Shown here piece by piece: positions 45,701 through 54,264 of a stretch of 64,000 nucleotides of DNA. The notes under the pieces were generated by a model, which did not search any database, was not told the origin of the DNA, and worked only from the letters and a program-made list of their open reading frames with translations. The stretch lies in contig NZ_BAAAFW010000012.1 in the NCBI RefSeq assembly GCF_039523735.1, positions 106,244 to 170,243 of the forward strand, given 5' to 3'. Position 1 is the first letter of the stretch, and every line of letters begins with the position of its first letter. The position numbers were made by a program, and so were the translations under genes. Origin of the DNA: Tatumella punctata (GTDB taxonomy: Bacteria > Pseudomonadota > Gammaproteobacteria > Enterobacterales > Enterobacteriaceae).

Positions 45701-46497
45701 TGAGCATCCTGCAGAAACAGGACATAGCCCCGCAGATTATACGGCTCAGACCCGGAAATACTGGTCAGGACGCCGGCCAGTTTCCAGATTTTTTCCTGAT
45801 TATCGTAAACGAACATCGGGCTGCCGCTGTCACCGGGCCTGGGAGAGGAGTCCAGTGGCTGAACCCGCGGATCCTCTGGCGAGTAGTTATACCAGCGCAG
45901 CCGCCAGCTTTCGAAAGTGGGTTCTGTCATAGTGCCACCGCTTTTCCATTGATAAGCACCTGACAGGTACCTCAGTCCGCCGGTATCGGCATCGACCTGG
46001 TATTGTGTGCCCGCGCCGACACGGGCAAACCATTGATAGCGGTCTTTATTTTTGGCGAGGTCTTTACCTTTAACCGTGGGTACCGGGGCCGCTTCCGTAA
46101 CAACTTTATTCAGTCTCGGGACATGAAAATCACGCGCAGTATCATCGTTACGATTAATTAAACTATATTTTGTTTTGAAATTTGCATTATTACCGAAATT
46201 TGCTGTTTTATAACCGCCATTATGCCGGACACTGACAATATACGAGGGGGATATCAGGGTGGCATATCCCTGGGTGTTTACCGCACCAAAATCCGGTATC
46301 GGGTAACGTAATATACCGGCAGTGCTGCCATCAGTTTTTAATACGCTGACATTCTGTTTTCCCGGGCGGTATTTACCGAGGTTTTCCGCAAAGTCACGGT
46401 ATTCCTGAACCGGGACATCTTCACGCATAATACCGGCATTACCTGGCGCAGGGACCAGAGAGGCAGAGCACAGCAGGGTTACAGAGAGTCGCTTCAA
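42784..46497 (-). CDS. S6-family serine protease autotransporter
   Basis: A 1237-residue type Va secreted protein. A short signal peptide ends near GNAG (residue 22). The peptidase S6 domain (about 22-280) holds a plausible triad: His92 (VRHN), Asp123 (RDFHVPRLN) and Ser224 (RPGDSGSPMF). A beta-helical passenger follows, with AIDA-like autochaperone features, then a Pro-rich repeat linker at about 863-928, and a C-terminal autotransporter barrel (last ~270 residues) ending in LEVSF. The triad and passenger resemble IgA protease/SPATE proteins, but the classical SPATE cleavage motif EVNNLNKRMGDLRD is absent, and the repeat-rich linker resembles AIDA-type proteins. The target of the protease is unknown. 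Confidence 0.88.
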   Translation of the reverse strand: MKRLSVTLLCSASLVPAPGNAGIMREDVPVQEYRDFAENLGKYRPGKQNVSVLKTDGSTAGILRYPIPDFGAVNTQGYATLISPSYIVSVRHNGGYKTANFGNNANFKTKYSLINRNDDTARDFHVPRLNKVVTEAAPVPTVKGKDLAKNKDRYQWFARVGAGTQYQVDADTGGLRYLSGAYQWKSGGTMTEPTFESWRLRWYNYSPEDPRVQPLDSSPRPGDSGSPMFVYDNQEKIWKLAGVLTSISGSEPYNLRGYVLFLQDAHLAAVQQENTDPAVTDRRSAGDILWSADSIRQADTQWQWHGTDTLIPALATNEQLDASKDLQFNGEGGTIILQQSVNHGAAKLQFSNNYQVVSGPGEDARWVGGGIEVDENYTVDWQVNGQAGDVLHKIGAGTLWVHGQGANPGALNTGDGVVILDQQPDSNGKIQAFSAVTLVSGRPTVVLNSADQVSSDNIQFGYRGGNLDLNGQSLAFSEIKHNDNGARLLNNNALQASEVTLYGADYQFSGSLGSPQASGKLNLTSLSDGRLSGGASLAELAVSSGHLQLAGQQELHAGNVLYSDDWQPQTYTAETARVATDSRLTVAEHATLNATTLLSDNAGLIMQARSTLQGSVLLETDRSQLIADISPRVSTLGELSAQIDAQITGEGTLEKTGTGRLTLTGDSSNKGGIRVREGELEVRSVVSGPLNMFAETTLSGPGRLGAVSGGKNVTFYPGLHRQSENDWAVMKMASLDIPDGGQLILNSGFRGTTTDRLLIEGDLNSRAGSPLLVSVNSQGIWRNTDTNGNNHADSNEGISLVQVGGASDETRVKLAGGYVARGAWAYDLYAFAPGKSDAGERLLTGEGNQYWDYRLQNILLNSDGNTVPVAPEPAPQPDPQPVPEPAPQPDPQPVPVPAPQPDPQPVPVPAPQPDPQPVPEPAPQPDPQPVRPATTPQVPSYISLPSALGNFSSAIQEMLSDSVRVQDRAIFAYGYHSEERYHTAGDFARYGYNFTSKSNGWMLGGRWQLAVSPWQQITVGAGVSKGSLSVKPSAADGDSRTAFDTLSINSLLRWQHRAGWWLEMPAGYTRFSGTVHTGLRGGVASPKAGSWTAGLDAGKRWQSATQSITPLLGIRWQYLNIRPFSDEDQAQVRYRIQRNPDFSAGAGYRLDLGNLTAGVDLRLIHRPGGGSQAIISDGLTSSSFSAGRGGDSVQLKTRAALRLTENTTLTTGMQYQTRLQKEGIDDWNILSGLEVSF
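43713..43905. repeat. In-frame Pro-rich tandem repeat in the autotransporter
   Basis: Five successive copies of a 36-bp unit encode variants of PVPEPAPQPDPQ on the minus strand. The two central units (PVPVPAPQPDPQ) are nearly identical in DNA, so the number of copies can change by slippage or recombination without shifting frame. It forms an extended linker between passenger and barrel. Confidence 0.9.
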
Positions 46498-46677
46498 GGC
46501 TGATATCCTTAATTAATTCATGTCTTCCTGACGATGCGGCTTTATAACCAATAAAATAAATCCTGTCCAGAATTATGCCCCGGGAATGTTATTTCATTCT
46601 GAAAAAATAATATTACGTATTTAGTACTATTAATTATATTTAATCATTAGTCGGTTACTTATTTCTTTTAGCGGAAG

Positions 46678-47970
46678 TTATAATGTCAGCCAGTGGCGTA
46701 ATAACTGAATAAATTCCGGTAACCGGGAGACTAAAAACAGTAATAGTCCGAGAACCCCGCCGACCAGAGTGCCATTAATACGGATAAACTGTAAATCACG
46801 GCCAATATTCTGCTCGATTTGGGCTGATAATTGCCGGTTATCCCAGCTTTTAATGGTATCGCTGATATGACGTGTCAGAAAGCGGGCGACGTCCGGCCCG
46901 CTGCGGGTCACCGCCTGTTCAATATGCCGGTTCAGGGAAGCCCGTAGTTGCGGATCTTTTTGCAGGACTTCTCCGGCCCGCAGGGCAGCCTGACCCATTT
47001 GCCTGGCGGTGGCTGACTCTGGCCGTTGCATATCCTCTGTCAGCCAGCGGCGAAGATCGTCCCACAATTCTCCCGTATACTGATGAAAGGTTTCATCTTC
47101 CTTAAGCCATGTTTTCAGTTGCCGGGCGCGTTGCTGCATCTGCGGATCTTGTTTCAATGCCTCAATAAACCGCTGTACACTGTGGTTAACACTGTCACGT
47201 AACTGATGGTGCTGATTCTGCGCGACATCCAGCAGCAGAGAATCCACCATCGCTGTCACTTTATCCGCGCCTTTTTCGCCCAGCCATTCCACAGAAATCA
47301 GCCGTGCCATGGTTGGATACTCCTGGCGAAACCAGCGGCTGATCTGTCCGGCAATAAACTGTCGTGACTGTGGATTTTCCAGCACCTGCACGACCTGTGC
47401 TATCAGTGAGTCCAGCAGTGCCTGATGGCGGTTTTCATGGGTCAGGCTTTCCAGCAGTCGGGCGGCAGTCTGACTGAAATCCACACTGTCGATAGCACGG
47501 CTTATCCCCTGACGCAAAAACCGCCGGATATGCTGGTCATTTCCGGCATTCAGAAAACCGCTGATCAGTTGACAGAGCAGGGTACTCAACCGCCCGGCAT
47601 TCTGTGGTACGGTCAGCCAGCCGGCCAGTTTTCCTGCCAGATCCTGACGGCGCAGCAGGGCAATCATACTGTCGGTACTGAGAAATTTTTCTTCGACAAA
47701 CCGGCCAAGACTATCGGCAATTCGCTGTTTATTGCGTGGAATAATCGCGGTATGCCGGCCGATAAAGGGCAACGGAATGCGGTGAAATAAGGCACTGACC
47801 GCAAACCAGTCTGCCAGTGCCCCGACCATAGCCGCTTCGGTCACCGATTTTACTGCCTGTACCGGCAGCGTCTGCGGCAGAAACAGGGTAACCAGAAAAA
47901 TGATGCCCGCCAGCATAAGCAGGCATAACGCCAGACGTTTGGTTTTTTTCAGACCGGAAGTGTTATCCAT
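46678..47970 (-). CDS. yjiN: DUF445 inner-membrane protein YjiN
   Basis: A 430-residue DUF445 protein, close in length to E. coli YjiN. A transmembrane helix lies near the N-terminus (LALCLLMLAGIIFLVTLFLP), followed by the conserved MVGALADWFAVSALFHRIPLPFIGRHTAIIPRNKQRIADSLG. A long helical middle and a second transmembrane helix at the C-terminus (VGGVLGLLLFLVSRLPEF) follow. Function unknown. Confidence 0.9.
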   Translation of the reverse strand: MDNTSGLKKTKRLALCLLMLAGIIFLVTLFLPQTLPVQAVKSVTEAAMVGALADWFAVSALFHRIPLPFIGRHTAIIPRNKQRIADSLGRFVEEKFLSTDSMIALLRRQDLAGKLAGWLTVPQNAGRLSTLLCQLISGFLNAGNDQHIRRFLRQGISRAIDSVDFSQTAARLLESLTHENRHQALLDSLIAQVVQVLENPQSRQFIAGQISRWFRQEYPTMARLISVEWLGEKGADKVTAMVDSLLLDVAQNQHHQLRDSVNHSVQRFIEALKQDPQMQQRARQLKTWLKEDETFHQYTGELWDDLRRWLTEDMQRPESATARQMGQAALRAGEVLQKDPQLRASLNRHIEQAVTRSGPDVARFLTRHISDTIKSWDNRQLSAQIEQNIGRDLQFIRINGTLVGGVLGLLLFLVSRLPEFIQLLRHWLTL

Positions 47971-48068
47971 ATACAGCTCAGTAAACTCACAACATCAGAG
48001 GGTTAAGTTACAGTTATCAGGTTTCAGCATAGCAATCAGTCGTGCTTTTTTCCCGGAAAGGACCTTTT

Positions 48069-48435
48069 TCAGGACAATTCATCGCCGCCGGCAGAAAAAT
48101 TATCATGCTGTTGCTGTAATAGCTCTCCGATAAAACTCAGAAACAGTTTCAGTGCCGAAGATTGCTGGCGGCCGGGCTATAGCTGAATCTGCAGGGTACG
48201 TTCTGTCAGCTGGCGGATTGACAGGCAGGGTACCGCCAGCGGGTGCTGTACCGGCATCACCGCCAGTTTTATCCCGCGCTCTGCATGCAGGCAAAACGGT
48301 AAGGCGAGGTCATATTCGCCCCGCTGCAGGTTTTCGGTAATCTGTCTGGCACTGGCGGTCTGTAAATGAAAGCGGACGGACGGATGCTGCTGGCGGTGCT
48401 CAGCAGTGTCTCGCTGATTGTTACCAGGCGTTATC
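48069..48435 (-). pseudogene. LysR-type regulator remnant
   Basis: On the minus strand a frame reads HPSVRFHLQTASARQITENLQRGEYDLAL, then KLAVMPVQHPLAVPCLS, a LysR substrate-domain pattern. After an in-frame stop in the middle it resumes as SSALKLFLSFIGELLQQQHDN and ends at 48069. The whole helix-turn-helix half is missing, so this is the decayed 3' part of a LysR-type regulator gene. No neighbour can be linked to it. Confidence 0.7.
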
Positions 48436-48506
48436 AGGCGGTCTGAGCCTTACCCTGTACAGCGAAGAGGCCGGAACGGCCCCTTGATCAGACTAAACAG
48501 TTCAGA

Positions 48507-50006
48507 TTATTTTCGCCCGCCAAACAGGCTGCCCAGCACACCCCGTAAAATCTGGTTAGTCACCTGACGAGTTGCGGTTTTTGCCATGGTCTGCACGACT
48601 CCGTCATGTTTACCTCCCCGTGGCCCGGTATAGCCAAACAGAATATTTTTGAGCCCGTCCAGCACTGTATTTTCTACCGCGTCTTTACCGCCTTTAGCCT
48701 GCGGGGCATTGGCCTGCTGACCGGCTGACTGAACAGCGTGCTGTAATAATTCGTACGCCGATTCCCGGTCCGCCACCTCGTCATATTTGCCGTACAGGGG
48801 GGAATGATTGATCAGACTGTTACGCTCATCACTGTTCAGTGGCCCCATACGTGAGCCGGGGGCAATAACCATCGCCCGTTCGACCACCGACGGACTGCCT
48901 TTTTCATCAAGGAATGAAATAAGTGCTTCACCGGTGCCCAGTGCCTGGAGGGCTTGTTCCGTATTAAAGGCCGGATTAGCCCGCAGAGTGGTTGCTGCGG
49001 CTTTTACTGCTTTCTGGTCTTTAGGCGTAAATGCCCGCAGGGCATGCTGTACACGGTTGCCCAGCTGACCCAGCACTGTATCGGGAATATCGGCCGGGTT
49101 CTGGGTGACAAAATATACCCCGACGCCTTTGGAACGGATCAGTCGTATTACCTGCTGAATTTTATCCAGTAATACGTCGGGAATATCATTAAACAACAGG
49201 TGGGCTTCATCGAAGAAAAACACCAGCTTCGGTTTTTCTGTATCACCGGTTTCCGGTAATTGCTCATACAATTCCGACAGCATCCACAGCAGGCTGGCGG
49301 CATACAATTCAGGCATCTGATACAGTTTTTCTGCACTCAGAATATTGATGATACCGCGGCCCTGCGCATCGGTCTGCAGCCAGTCTTTAATATCCAGCAT
49401 AGGTTCGCCAAAGAAGTATTCAGCTCCCTGCTGTTCGAGGGCCAGCAAACCGCGCTGAATCGCCCCGACAGAAGCACTGCTGATATTACCGTACCGGGTG
49501 GTGAACTCTTTCGCATGATCGCCGATATACTGCACCATTGCGCGGAGATCTTTGAAATCCAGCAGCAGCATACCCTGATCGTCAGCGATCCGGAAAATGA
49601 TTTGCAGCACGCCGGACTGGATCTGGTTGAGGTTTAGCAGCCTTGCCAGCAGCAATGGTCCGAGATCGGACACTGTCGCCCGTACCGGATGACCCTTTTC
49701 ACCGAAAATATCCCACAGTACCACCGGATTATCCTGCGGCTGCCAGTCGGTCACTCCGATACTGGCTAACCTGGTCTGCAGTTTTTCTGAACTCTCGCCG
49801 GCTTTGGCAATGCCGCTGAGATCGCCTTTCACATCAGCCATAAATACCGGTACGCCTATCGCCGAAAAGGATTCTGCCATTTTCTGCAGGGTCACGGTTT
49901 TGCCGGTACCGGTAGCGCCGGTAATTAAACCGTGGCGGTTGGCAAGGGCCGGTAACAGGTTCAGGGTCAGTTGCGGAGTACGGGCAATCAGTAAAGGTGC
50001 AGTCAT
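48507..50006 (-). CDS. yjgR: HerA-like ATPase of the DUF853 family (YjgR)
   Basis: A 499-residue P-loop ATPase. Walker A is GATGTGKT (about 30-37), Walker B KLVFFFDEAHLLF, with QNPADIPDTVLGQLGNR and GEALISFLDEKGSPSVVERA typical of DUF853 (HerA/FtsK superfamily). E. coli YjgR lies near leuX, as here. A flexible Gln/Ala/Gly-rich segment precedes the basic C-terminus (TRQVTNQILRGVLGSLFGGRK). Role not established. Confidence 0.92.
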   Translation of the reverse strand: MTAPLLIARTPQLTLNLLPALANRHGLITGATGTGKTVTLQKMAESFSAIGVPVFMADVKGDLSGIAKAGESSEKLQTRLASIGVTDWQPQDNPVVLWDIFGEKGHPVRATVSDLGPLLLARLLNLNQIQSGVLQIIFRIADDQGMLLLDFKDLRAMVQYIGDHAKEFTTRYGNISSASVGAIQRGLLALEQQGAEYFFGEPMLDIKDWLQTDAQGRGIINILSAEKLYQMPELYAASLLWMLSELYEQLPETGDTEKPKLVFFFDEAHLLFNDIPDVLLDKIQQVIRLIRSKGVGVYFVTQNPADIPDTVLGQLGNRVQHALRAFTPKDQKAVKAAATTLRANPAFNTEQALQALGTGEALISFLDEKGSPSVVERAMVIAPGSRMGPLNSDERNSLINHSPLYGKYDEVADRESAYELLQHAVQSAGQQANAPQAKGGKDAVENTVLDGLKNILFGYTGPRGGKHDGVVQTMAKTATRQVTNQILRGVLGSLFGGRK

Positions 50007-50287
50007 ACAGTGTCAGTCTCTGAAAATTAGCAGTATTCGTATCCCTCAGACGGGAGACAGGTTTTCATTGGCATTATCCGCAACCAGTACGGATAACCGC
50101 TGATATGACTAAGACTATAGACAGTGGTGTGGCAAAAATATACCCGCTTATTTTACAGGTGAATGGCGAACTTCCCCCCGGCATGCCAGGTTTAATACTG
50201 ATCCCCGCCCGCGGTCAGTGGCGACATTTCGTGCTAAATATTGATGGTTAGGTTATCAGTATATTAAATTTGTAATTAAAGTGCGCT

Positions 50288-50325
50288 AATGTAAGCGCTA
50301 TCATTGTATTGGAAGCGTTTTCATC
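50288..50325. promoter_or_regulatory. Two LacI-family-type operators before the gluconate dehydrogenase genes
   Basis: AATGTAAGCGCTATCATT (50288-50305) is symmetric at 7 of 9 pairs around GCGC, and TTGGAAGCGTTTTCAT (50309-50324) has the AANCG-type core common to LacI/GalR-family operators. Both lie 60-97 bp upstream of the first subunit gene. GntR/IdnR-type gluconate regulators belong to this family, so gluconate-responsive control is plausible. The rest of the gap 50007-50384 shows nothing else. Confidence 0.5.
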
Positions 50326-50384
50326 TTTTGTTTTGTTAACAATTTTATAATAAATATATTCTGAGCAAATGAGAGTCGTTAATT

Positions 50385-51113
50385 ATGCTGTTGCAAAAAA
50401 ACACCACCCGCCGCAAATTCCTGCTCGGTTCACTGATGGCATTGCCACTGACTGAACTGGTGCTGAAGGGGCTGACCGCAGCTCAGGCAGCTGACATGGC
50501 TGCGCCCGAACTTGATCACTACCCGCCGGTATTTTTTCAGGCGGACGAATGGCAGTTTATCCTGGCGGCCACTGACCGGATTATTCCGGCTGGTGGCCCC
50601 GGCAAGGCCCCCGGTGCGCTGGAAACGAATGTGCCGGTATTTATCGATCAGCAGTTACATGACCCGCAGTTCGGTAAAGAAATTTATATGGAAGCGCCGT
50701 TTAATCCCCGCGCACCCGCGACTATGGGATATCAGATCCCTTTTTATCCGCAGCAGATTTATCAGACCGGTATCCGGCTGACGAATCAATGGAGTCAGCA
50801 AAATCTGCAGAAACCTTTCCATCAGCTCTCCGTGACGGAAAAAGATAAGGTACTGACAGCATTACAGAAAGACACTCTGGACTTCGCAGCACTGGGTGAA
50901 AATGACCTTAAAAGCTCACAGTTTTTCAGCCAGCTATTGGCGGATACCAAACATGGCTACCTTGCAGACCCGATGTATGGCGGCAACAAGGGCATGAAAG
51001 CCTGGATTGCTATCGGTTTCCCCGGCGCCAGGGCCAGTTATCTGGAATGGGTCAGGCAACATAACGTCAAATATCCTCTCGGTCCGGTCAGTCTGTTGGG
51101 CGAAACCGCCTGA
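50385..51113 (+). CDS. Gluconate 2-dehydrogenase small (gamma) subunit
   Basis: A 242-residue gluconate 2-dehydrogenase subunit 3 family protein. The N-terminus is a twin-arginine signal (TTRRKFLLGSLMALPLTE ending AQAAD), so it is exported folded, carrying the large subunit with it. FFQADEWQFILAATDRIIPAGGPGKAPGAL and the DPMYGGNKGMKAWIAIGFPGAR motif are typical. It is first in a three-gene operon with the flavoprotein and cytochrome subunits. Confidence 0.92.
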   Translation: MLLQKNTTRRKFLLGSLMALPLTELVLKGLTAAQAADMAAPELDHYPPVFFQADEWQFILAATDRIIPAGGPGKAPGALETNVPVFIDQQLHDPQFGKEIYMEAPFNPRAPATMGYQIPFYPQQIYQTGIRLTNQWSQQNLQKPFHQLSVTEKDKVLTALQKDTLDFAALGENDLKSSQFFSQLLADTKHGYLADPMYGGNKGMKAWIAIGFPGARASYLEWVRQHNVKYPLGPVSLLGETA

Positions 51114-51143
51114 TTGCTGTTTTTCTGAATAACAAGGTTTCTT

Positions 51144-52913
51144 ATGGCTCAGATAACTAAAAAAGAAGTCGATGTCGTGGTCTGCGGATTTGGCTGGGCA
51201 GGCTCATTAATGAGCATTGAACTGGCGATGGCAGGTCTGACGGTACGTGCCCTGGAGAAAGGTCCGGAGCGGGATTACGCTGCATTTGCCTACCCTAAAC
51301 CGGCAGATGAATATGCCTATGCGGTGCGTAATAAAGTTATGACCACCCCGGCCGATTCTGCCGTCACTGTCCGTTATACGATGCAGGACACCGCGTTGCC
51401 GACCCGTAAATGGGGAGCATTTGTGCCAGGCGGCGGGGTTGGCGGGGCAGGTATGCACTGGACCGGCGTTTTGCTGCGTCCGACCCCCACCGATCTTAAA
51501 CTCAAAACCTATGCTGATGAAGCCTACAAACCCGGCATATTGTCTGAAGATATGCGGGTCAGGGACTTTCCGTTCAGCTGGGACGAAATTGAACCCTGGT
51601 TTGAAAAATTTGAACGTATCTGTGGGTTATCCGGCAATGCCGGTAATCTGCGTGGAAAAATTCTGGAGGGCGGCGATCCTTTTGAAGGGCCGCGTGCCAA
51701 TCCGATGCCGTTACCACCGCTGGAAAATACCCTGAACAACGTGATGTTCGGTGATGCGGTTAAAAAAATGGGTTATCACCCGTTTACTATCCCGTCGGCG
51801 GCGGCTTCGAGGGTCTGGACGAATCCGTACGGTAATACCATCGCGCCCTGCAACTACTGCGGTTATTGCTCTAAATATCCCTGCCTGAACTATTCTAAAG
51901 CCTCACCCCAGACCGCGGTGCTTGATGCCCTGAAGCAAATGAAAAACTTCTCGTATGAAGTACATGCCGAAGTCCTGAAAGTGGTACTGCACGACGATAA
52001 AAAAACCGCTAAAGGCGTGCTCTATATTGATGAGCAGGGCAATGAATGCTTCCAGCCGGCGAAAATTGTTATTCTCAGCAGCTTCCAGTTCTATAACGTC
52101 CGTCTGATGCTGCTGTCCGGTATCGGCCAGCCTTATAATCCGGTCACCGAAGAAGGGGTAGTGGGGCGTAACTATGCGTTCCTGAGTAATGGTGCTGCCA
52201 CCCTGTTTTTTAAAGATAAAAACTTTAATCCGTTTATCAGTTCCGGCCCTACCGGGGTGCAGTTTAACGATATCTCTCCGGGCAACTTTGATGGTCCGGC
52301 GCTGGGGATTATCGGCGGGGCGAAAATTCAGAGTGCCCAGTCGACCGGGACACCTATCAGTACCGCACTGCCGCCAGGCACGCCTTCATGGGGTGCGGGC
52401 TGGAAAAACGGCCTGGAAAACTGGTACGGCCATTCGATGAAAGTGGGGATAACCACCTCATGCATGTCTTACCGCGATGTTTACCTGGACCTGGATCCGA
52501 CCTATAAAGATCGCCATGGTCAGCCGTTACTGCGGATGACTTTTAACTGGAAACGTAATGAACTGATGTTACAGCAATATCTGAAAGGGATTGTTGGCAA
52601 TATCGTCAGGGAACTGAACCCTGACAGTTTCAGTATGAGTTTTCTGCCGATGGGCGCGGACTTTGACCTGACCAAATATGTCTCTACCCATAATGTCGGT
52701 GGTGCCATCATGGGGGATAACCCGAAAACCTCTGCCCTGAACCGCTATCTGCAAAGCTGGGATGTTCACAATGTGTTTGTGCCAGGAGGTAATGCGTTTC
52801 CGCAGAACTTCCAGTCAAACCCGACAGATACTATTGGTGCCATCACCTTAATGGCAGCCAACGCGATTAAAGAACAGTATCTGAACAACCCCGGCCCACT
52901 GGTACAGGTGTAA
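51144..52913 (+). CDS. Gluconate 2-dehydrogenase large FAD subunit (GMC oxidoreductase)
   Basis: A 589-residue GMC-type flavoprotein, which oxidises D-gluconate to 2-ketogluconate at the outer face of the inner membrane. The FAD-binding Rossmann motif is VVVCGFGWAGSLMSIELAMAGLTVRALEKG near the start; a Cys-rich stretch (APCNYCGYCSKYPC) could hold an iron-sulfur cluster. The C-terminal GMC domain includes THNVGGAIMG and FVPGGNAFPQNFQSNPTDTIGAI, containing the catalytic His/Asn region. It has no signal peptide, consistent with export on the Tat signal of its partner. Related enzymes act on 2-ketogluconate or sorbitol, so the exact substrate is inferred. Confidence 0.9.
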   Translation: MAQITKKEVDVVVCGFGWAGSLMSIELAMAGLTVRALEKGPERDYAAFAYPKPADEYAYAVRNKVMTTPADSAVTVRYTMQDTALPTRKWGAFVPGGGVGGAGMHWTGVLLRPTPTDLKLKTYADEAYKPGILSEDMRVRDFPFSWDEIEPWFEKFERICGLSGNAGNLRGKILEGGDPFEGPRANPMPLPPLENTLNNVMFGDAVKKMGYHPFTIPSAAASRVWTNPYGNTIAPCNYCGYCSKYPCLNYSKASPQTAVLDALKQMKNFSYEVHAEVLKVVLHDDKKTAKGVLYIDEQGNECFQPAKIVILSSFQFYNVRLMLLSGIGQPYNPVTEEGVVGRNYAFLSNGAATLFFKDKNFNPFISSGPTGVQFNDISPGNFDGPALGIIGGAKIQSAQSTGTPISTALPPGTPSWGAGWKNGLENWYGHSMKVGITTSCMSYRDVYLDLDPTYKDRHGQPLLRMTFNWKRNELMLQQYLKGIVGNIVRELNPDSFSMSFLPMGADFDLTKYVSTHNVGGAIMGDNPKTSALNRYLQSWDVHNVFVPGGNAFPQNFQSNPTDTIGAITLMAANAIKEQYLNNPGPLVQV

Positions 52914-52917
52914 TATC

Positions 52918-54222
52918 ATGATAAAAATGACATTCAGACGCCTGCTGTTGGCGAATGTATTACTACTGGGCTGCGGGCTGGCGGGAAGTACTCAGGCCGC
53001 GGACACCGGCAACAGCAACAGCAACAGCAACAGCACTAATCAGGATCAGTTGGTCAGACAGGGCGAGTACCTGGCACGGCTGGGAGACTGTATGGCCTGC
53101 CATACTCGCAGCGGCGGTGCCGATTATGCCGGCGGGCTGGCGATAAAGTCTGGTCTGGGCACCATTTACTCTACCAATATTACTCCTGATAAACAGTCCG
53201 GGATTGGTCAGTATACGGAACAGCAGTTTGCTGATGCGGTGCGTAAAGGTGTCCGTGCTGATGGCAGCTTTTTGTACCCGGCGATGCCGTATCCGGATTA
53301 TTCCAAAATCAGTGACCAGGATATCCACGCCCTGTATAACTACTTTATGCACGGTGTGGCCCCGGTAAATAGCCAGCCACCGCAAACCCGGCTGAGTTTT
53401 CCTTTCAGCCAGCGCTGGGGAATGCGTTTCTGGAATCTGGCATTTACCCCGGACCAGCCGTTTATGCCGGTTAGCGGAGCGAGCGATCAGGTCAACCGCG
53501 GGGCATATATTGTCGAGTCGCTTGGTCACTGCGGCAGTTGCCACTCCCCGCGTGGTTTTGCGATGAACGAACAAGGGCTGGATAGCAGTAACAGCAGCTT
53601 TCTTTCCGGTGGTTCGCTGAATGGCTGGGATGTTCCCTCGCTGCGAGGTATTCCGCGCTGGAGTCCCGAAGAAATTAGCGACTATTTACAAACCGGGCGT
53701 AACGATAAAGCCGGAGTTGCCGGAGAAATGACTGCGGTGGTGGAACACAGCACTTCCCATATGAGCGATGCGGATCTGCAGGCGATCGCTGCTTATCTTA
53801 AATTCCTCGGCGGGAACCCGCCATTACAGACTTATGACCCGCAAAAAAATCAGCTCACCACCGATAAACTTACTGCCGCCACTGATCTGACTGATGGTGA
53901 AGTTTTATACCTGAACAACTGTGGTGCCTGTCACTTTGCCAACGGCCTGGGAGCTGCCCGTGCTTTCCCGCAACTGGATCAGGCGTCGATTGTCAATGCC
54001 AGAGATCCGCATGGTCTGATTCAGATAATTCTGCAAGGCGCACAACTGCCAGCCACAGCTAAAGCCCCGTCAATGCTGAAAATGCCCGGTTTTGCCTACC
54101 GTCTGTCTGATCAGCAGGTCGCAACTCTGGCGACATTTGTCCGTCAGGGCTGGGGAAATACGGCTGCTGCTGTCAGTGCTGATCAGGTGAAAAAAGTACG
54201 GGACTCACTGAAATCGCAATAA
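52918..54222 (+). CDS. Gluconate 2-dehydrogenase triheme cytochrome c subunit
   Basis: A 434-residue cytochrome with three CXXCH heme sites: CMACH (about residue 59), CGSCH (about 204) and CGACH (about 339). A Sec signal peptide (LLLANVLLLGCGLAGSTQA) precedes the mature part, and a short NSNSNSNS run follows it. It passes electrons from the flavin subunit to ubiquinone. The gene begins 4 bp after the large subunit and the operon ends at a strong hairpin. Confidence 0.93.
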   Translation: MIKMTFRRLLLANVLLLGCGLAGSTQAADTGNSNSNSNSTNQDQLVRQGEYLARLGDCMACHTRSGGADYAGGLAIKSGLGTIYSTNITPDKQSGIGQYTEQQFADAVRKGVRADGSFLYPAMPYPDYSKISDQDIHALYNYFMHGVAPVNSQPPQTRLSFPFSQRWGMRFWNLAFTPDQPFMPVSGASDQVNRGAYIVESLGHCGSCHSPRGFAMNEQGLDSSNSSFLSGGSLNGWDVPSLRGIPRWSPEEISDYLQTGRNDKAGVAGEMTAVVEHSTSHMSDADLQAIAAYLKFLGGNPPLQTYDPQKNQLTTDKLTAATDLTDGEVLYLNNCGACHFANGLGAARAFPQLDQASIVNARDPHGLIQIILQGAQLPATAKAPSMLKMPGFAYRLSDQQVATLATFVRQGWGNTAAAVSADQVKKVRDSLKSQ

Positions 54223-54234
54223 ATCCCGCGGGAC

Positions 54235-54264
54235 AGAAAACCGGGAAATATTTCCCGGTTTTAC
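54235..54264. terminator. Bidirectional terminator
   Basis: A perfect 12-bp stem, AAAACCGGGAAA (54237-54248) against TTTCCCGGTTTT (54251-54262), serves the gluconate dehydrogenase operon and the convergent marC gene. It overlaps the last bases of marC. Confidence 0.9.
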
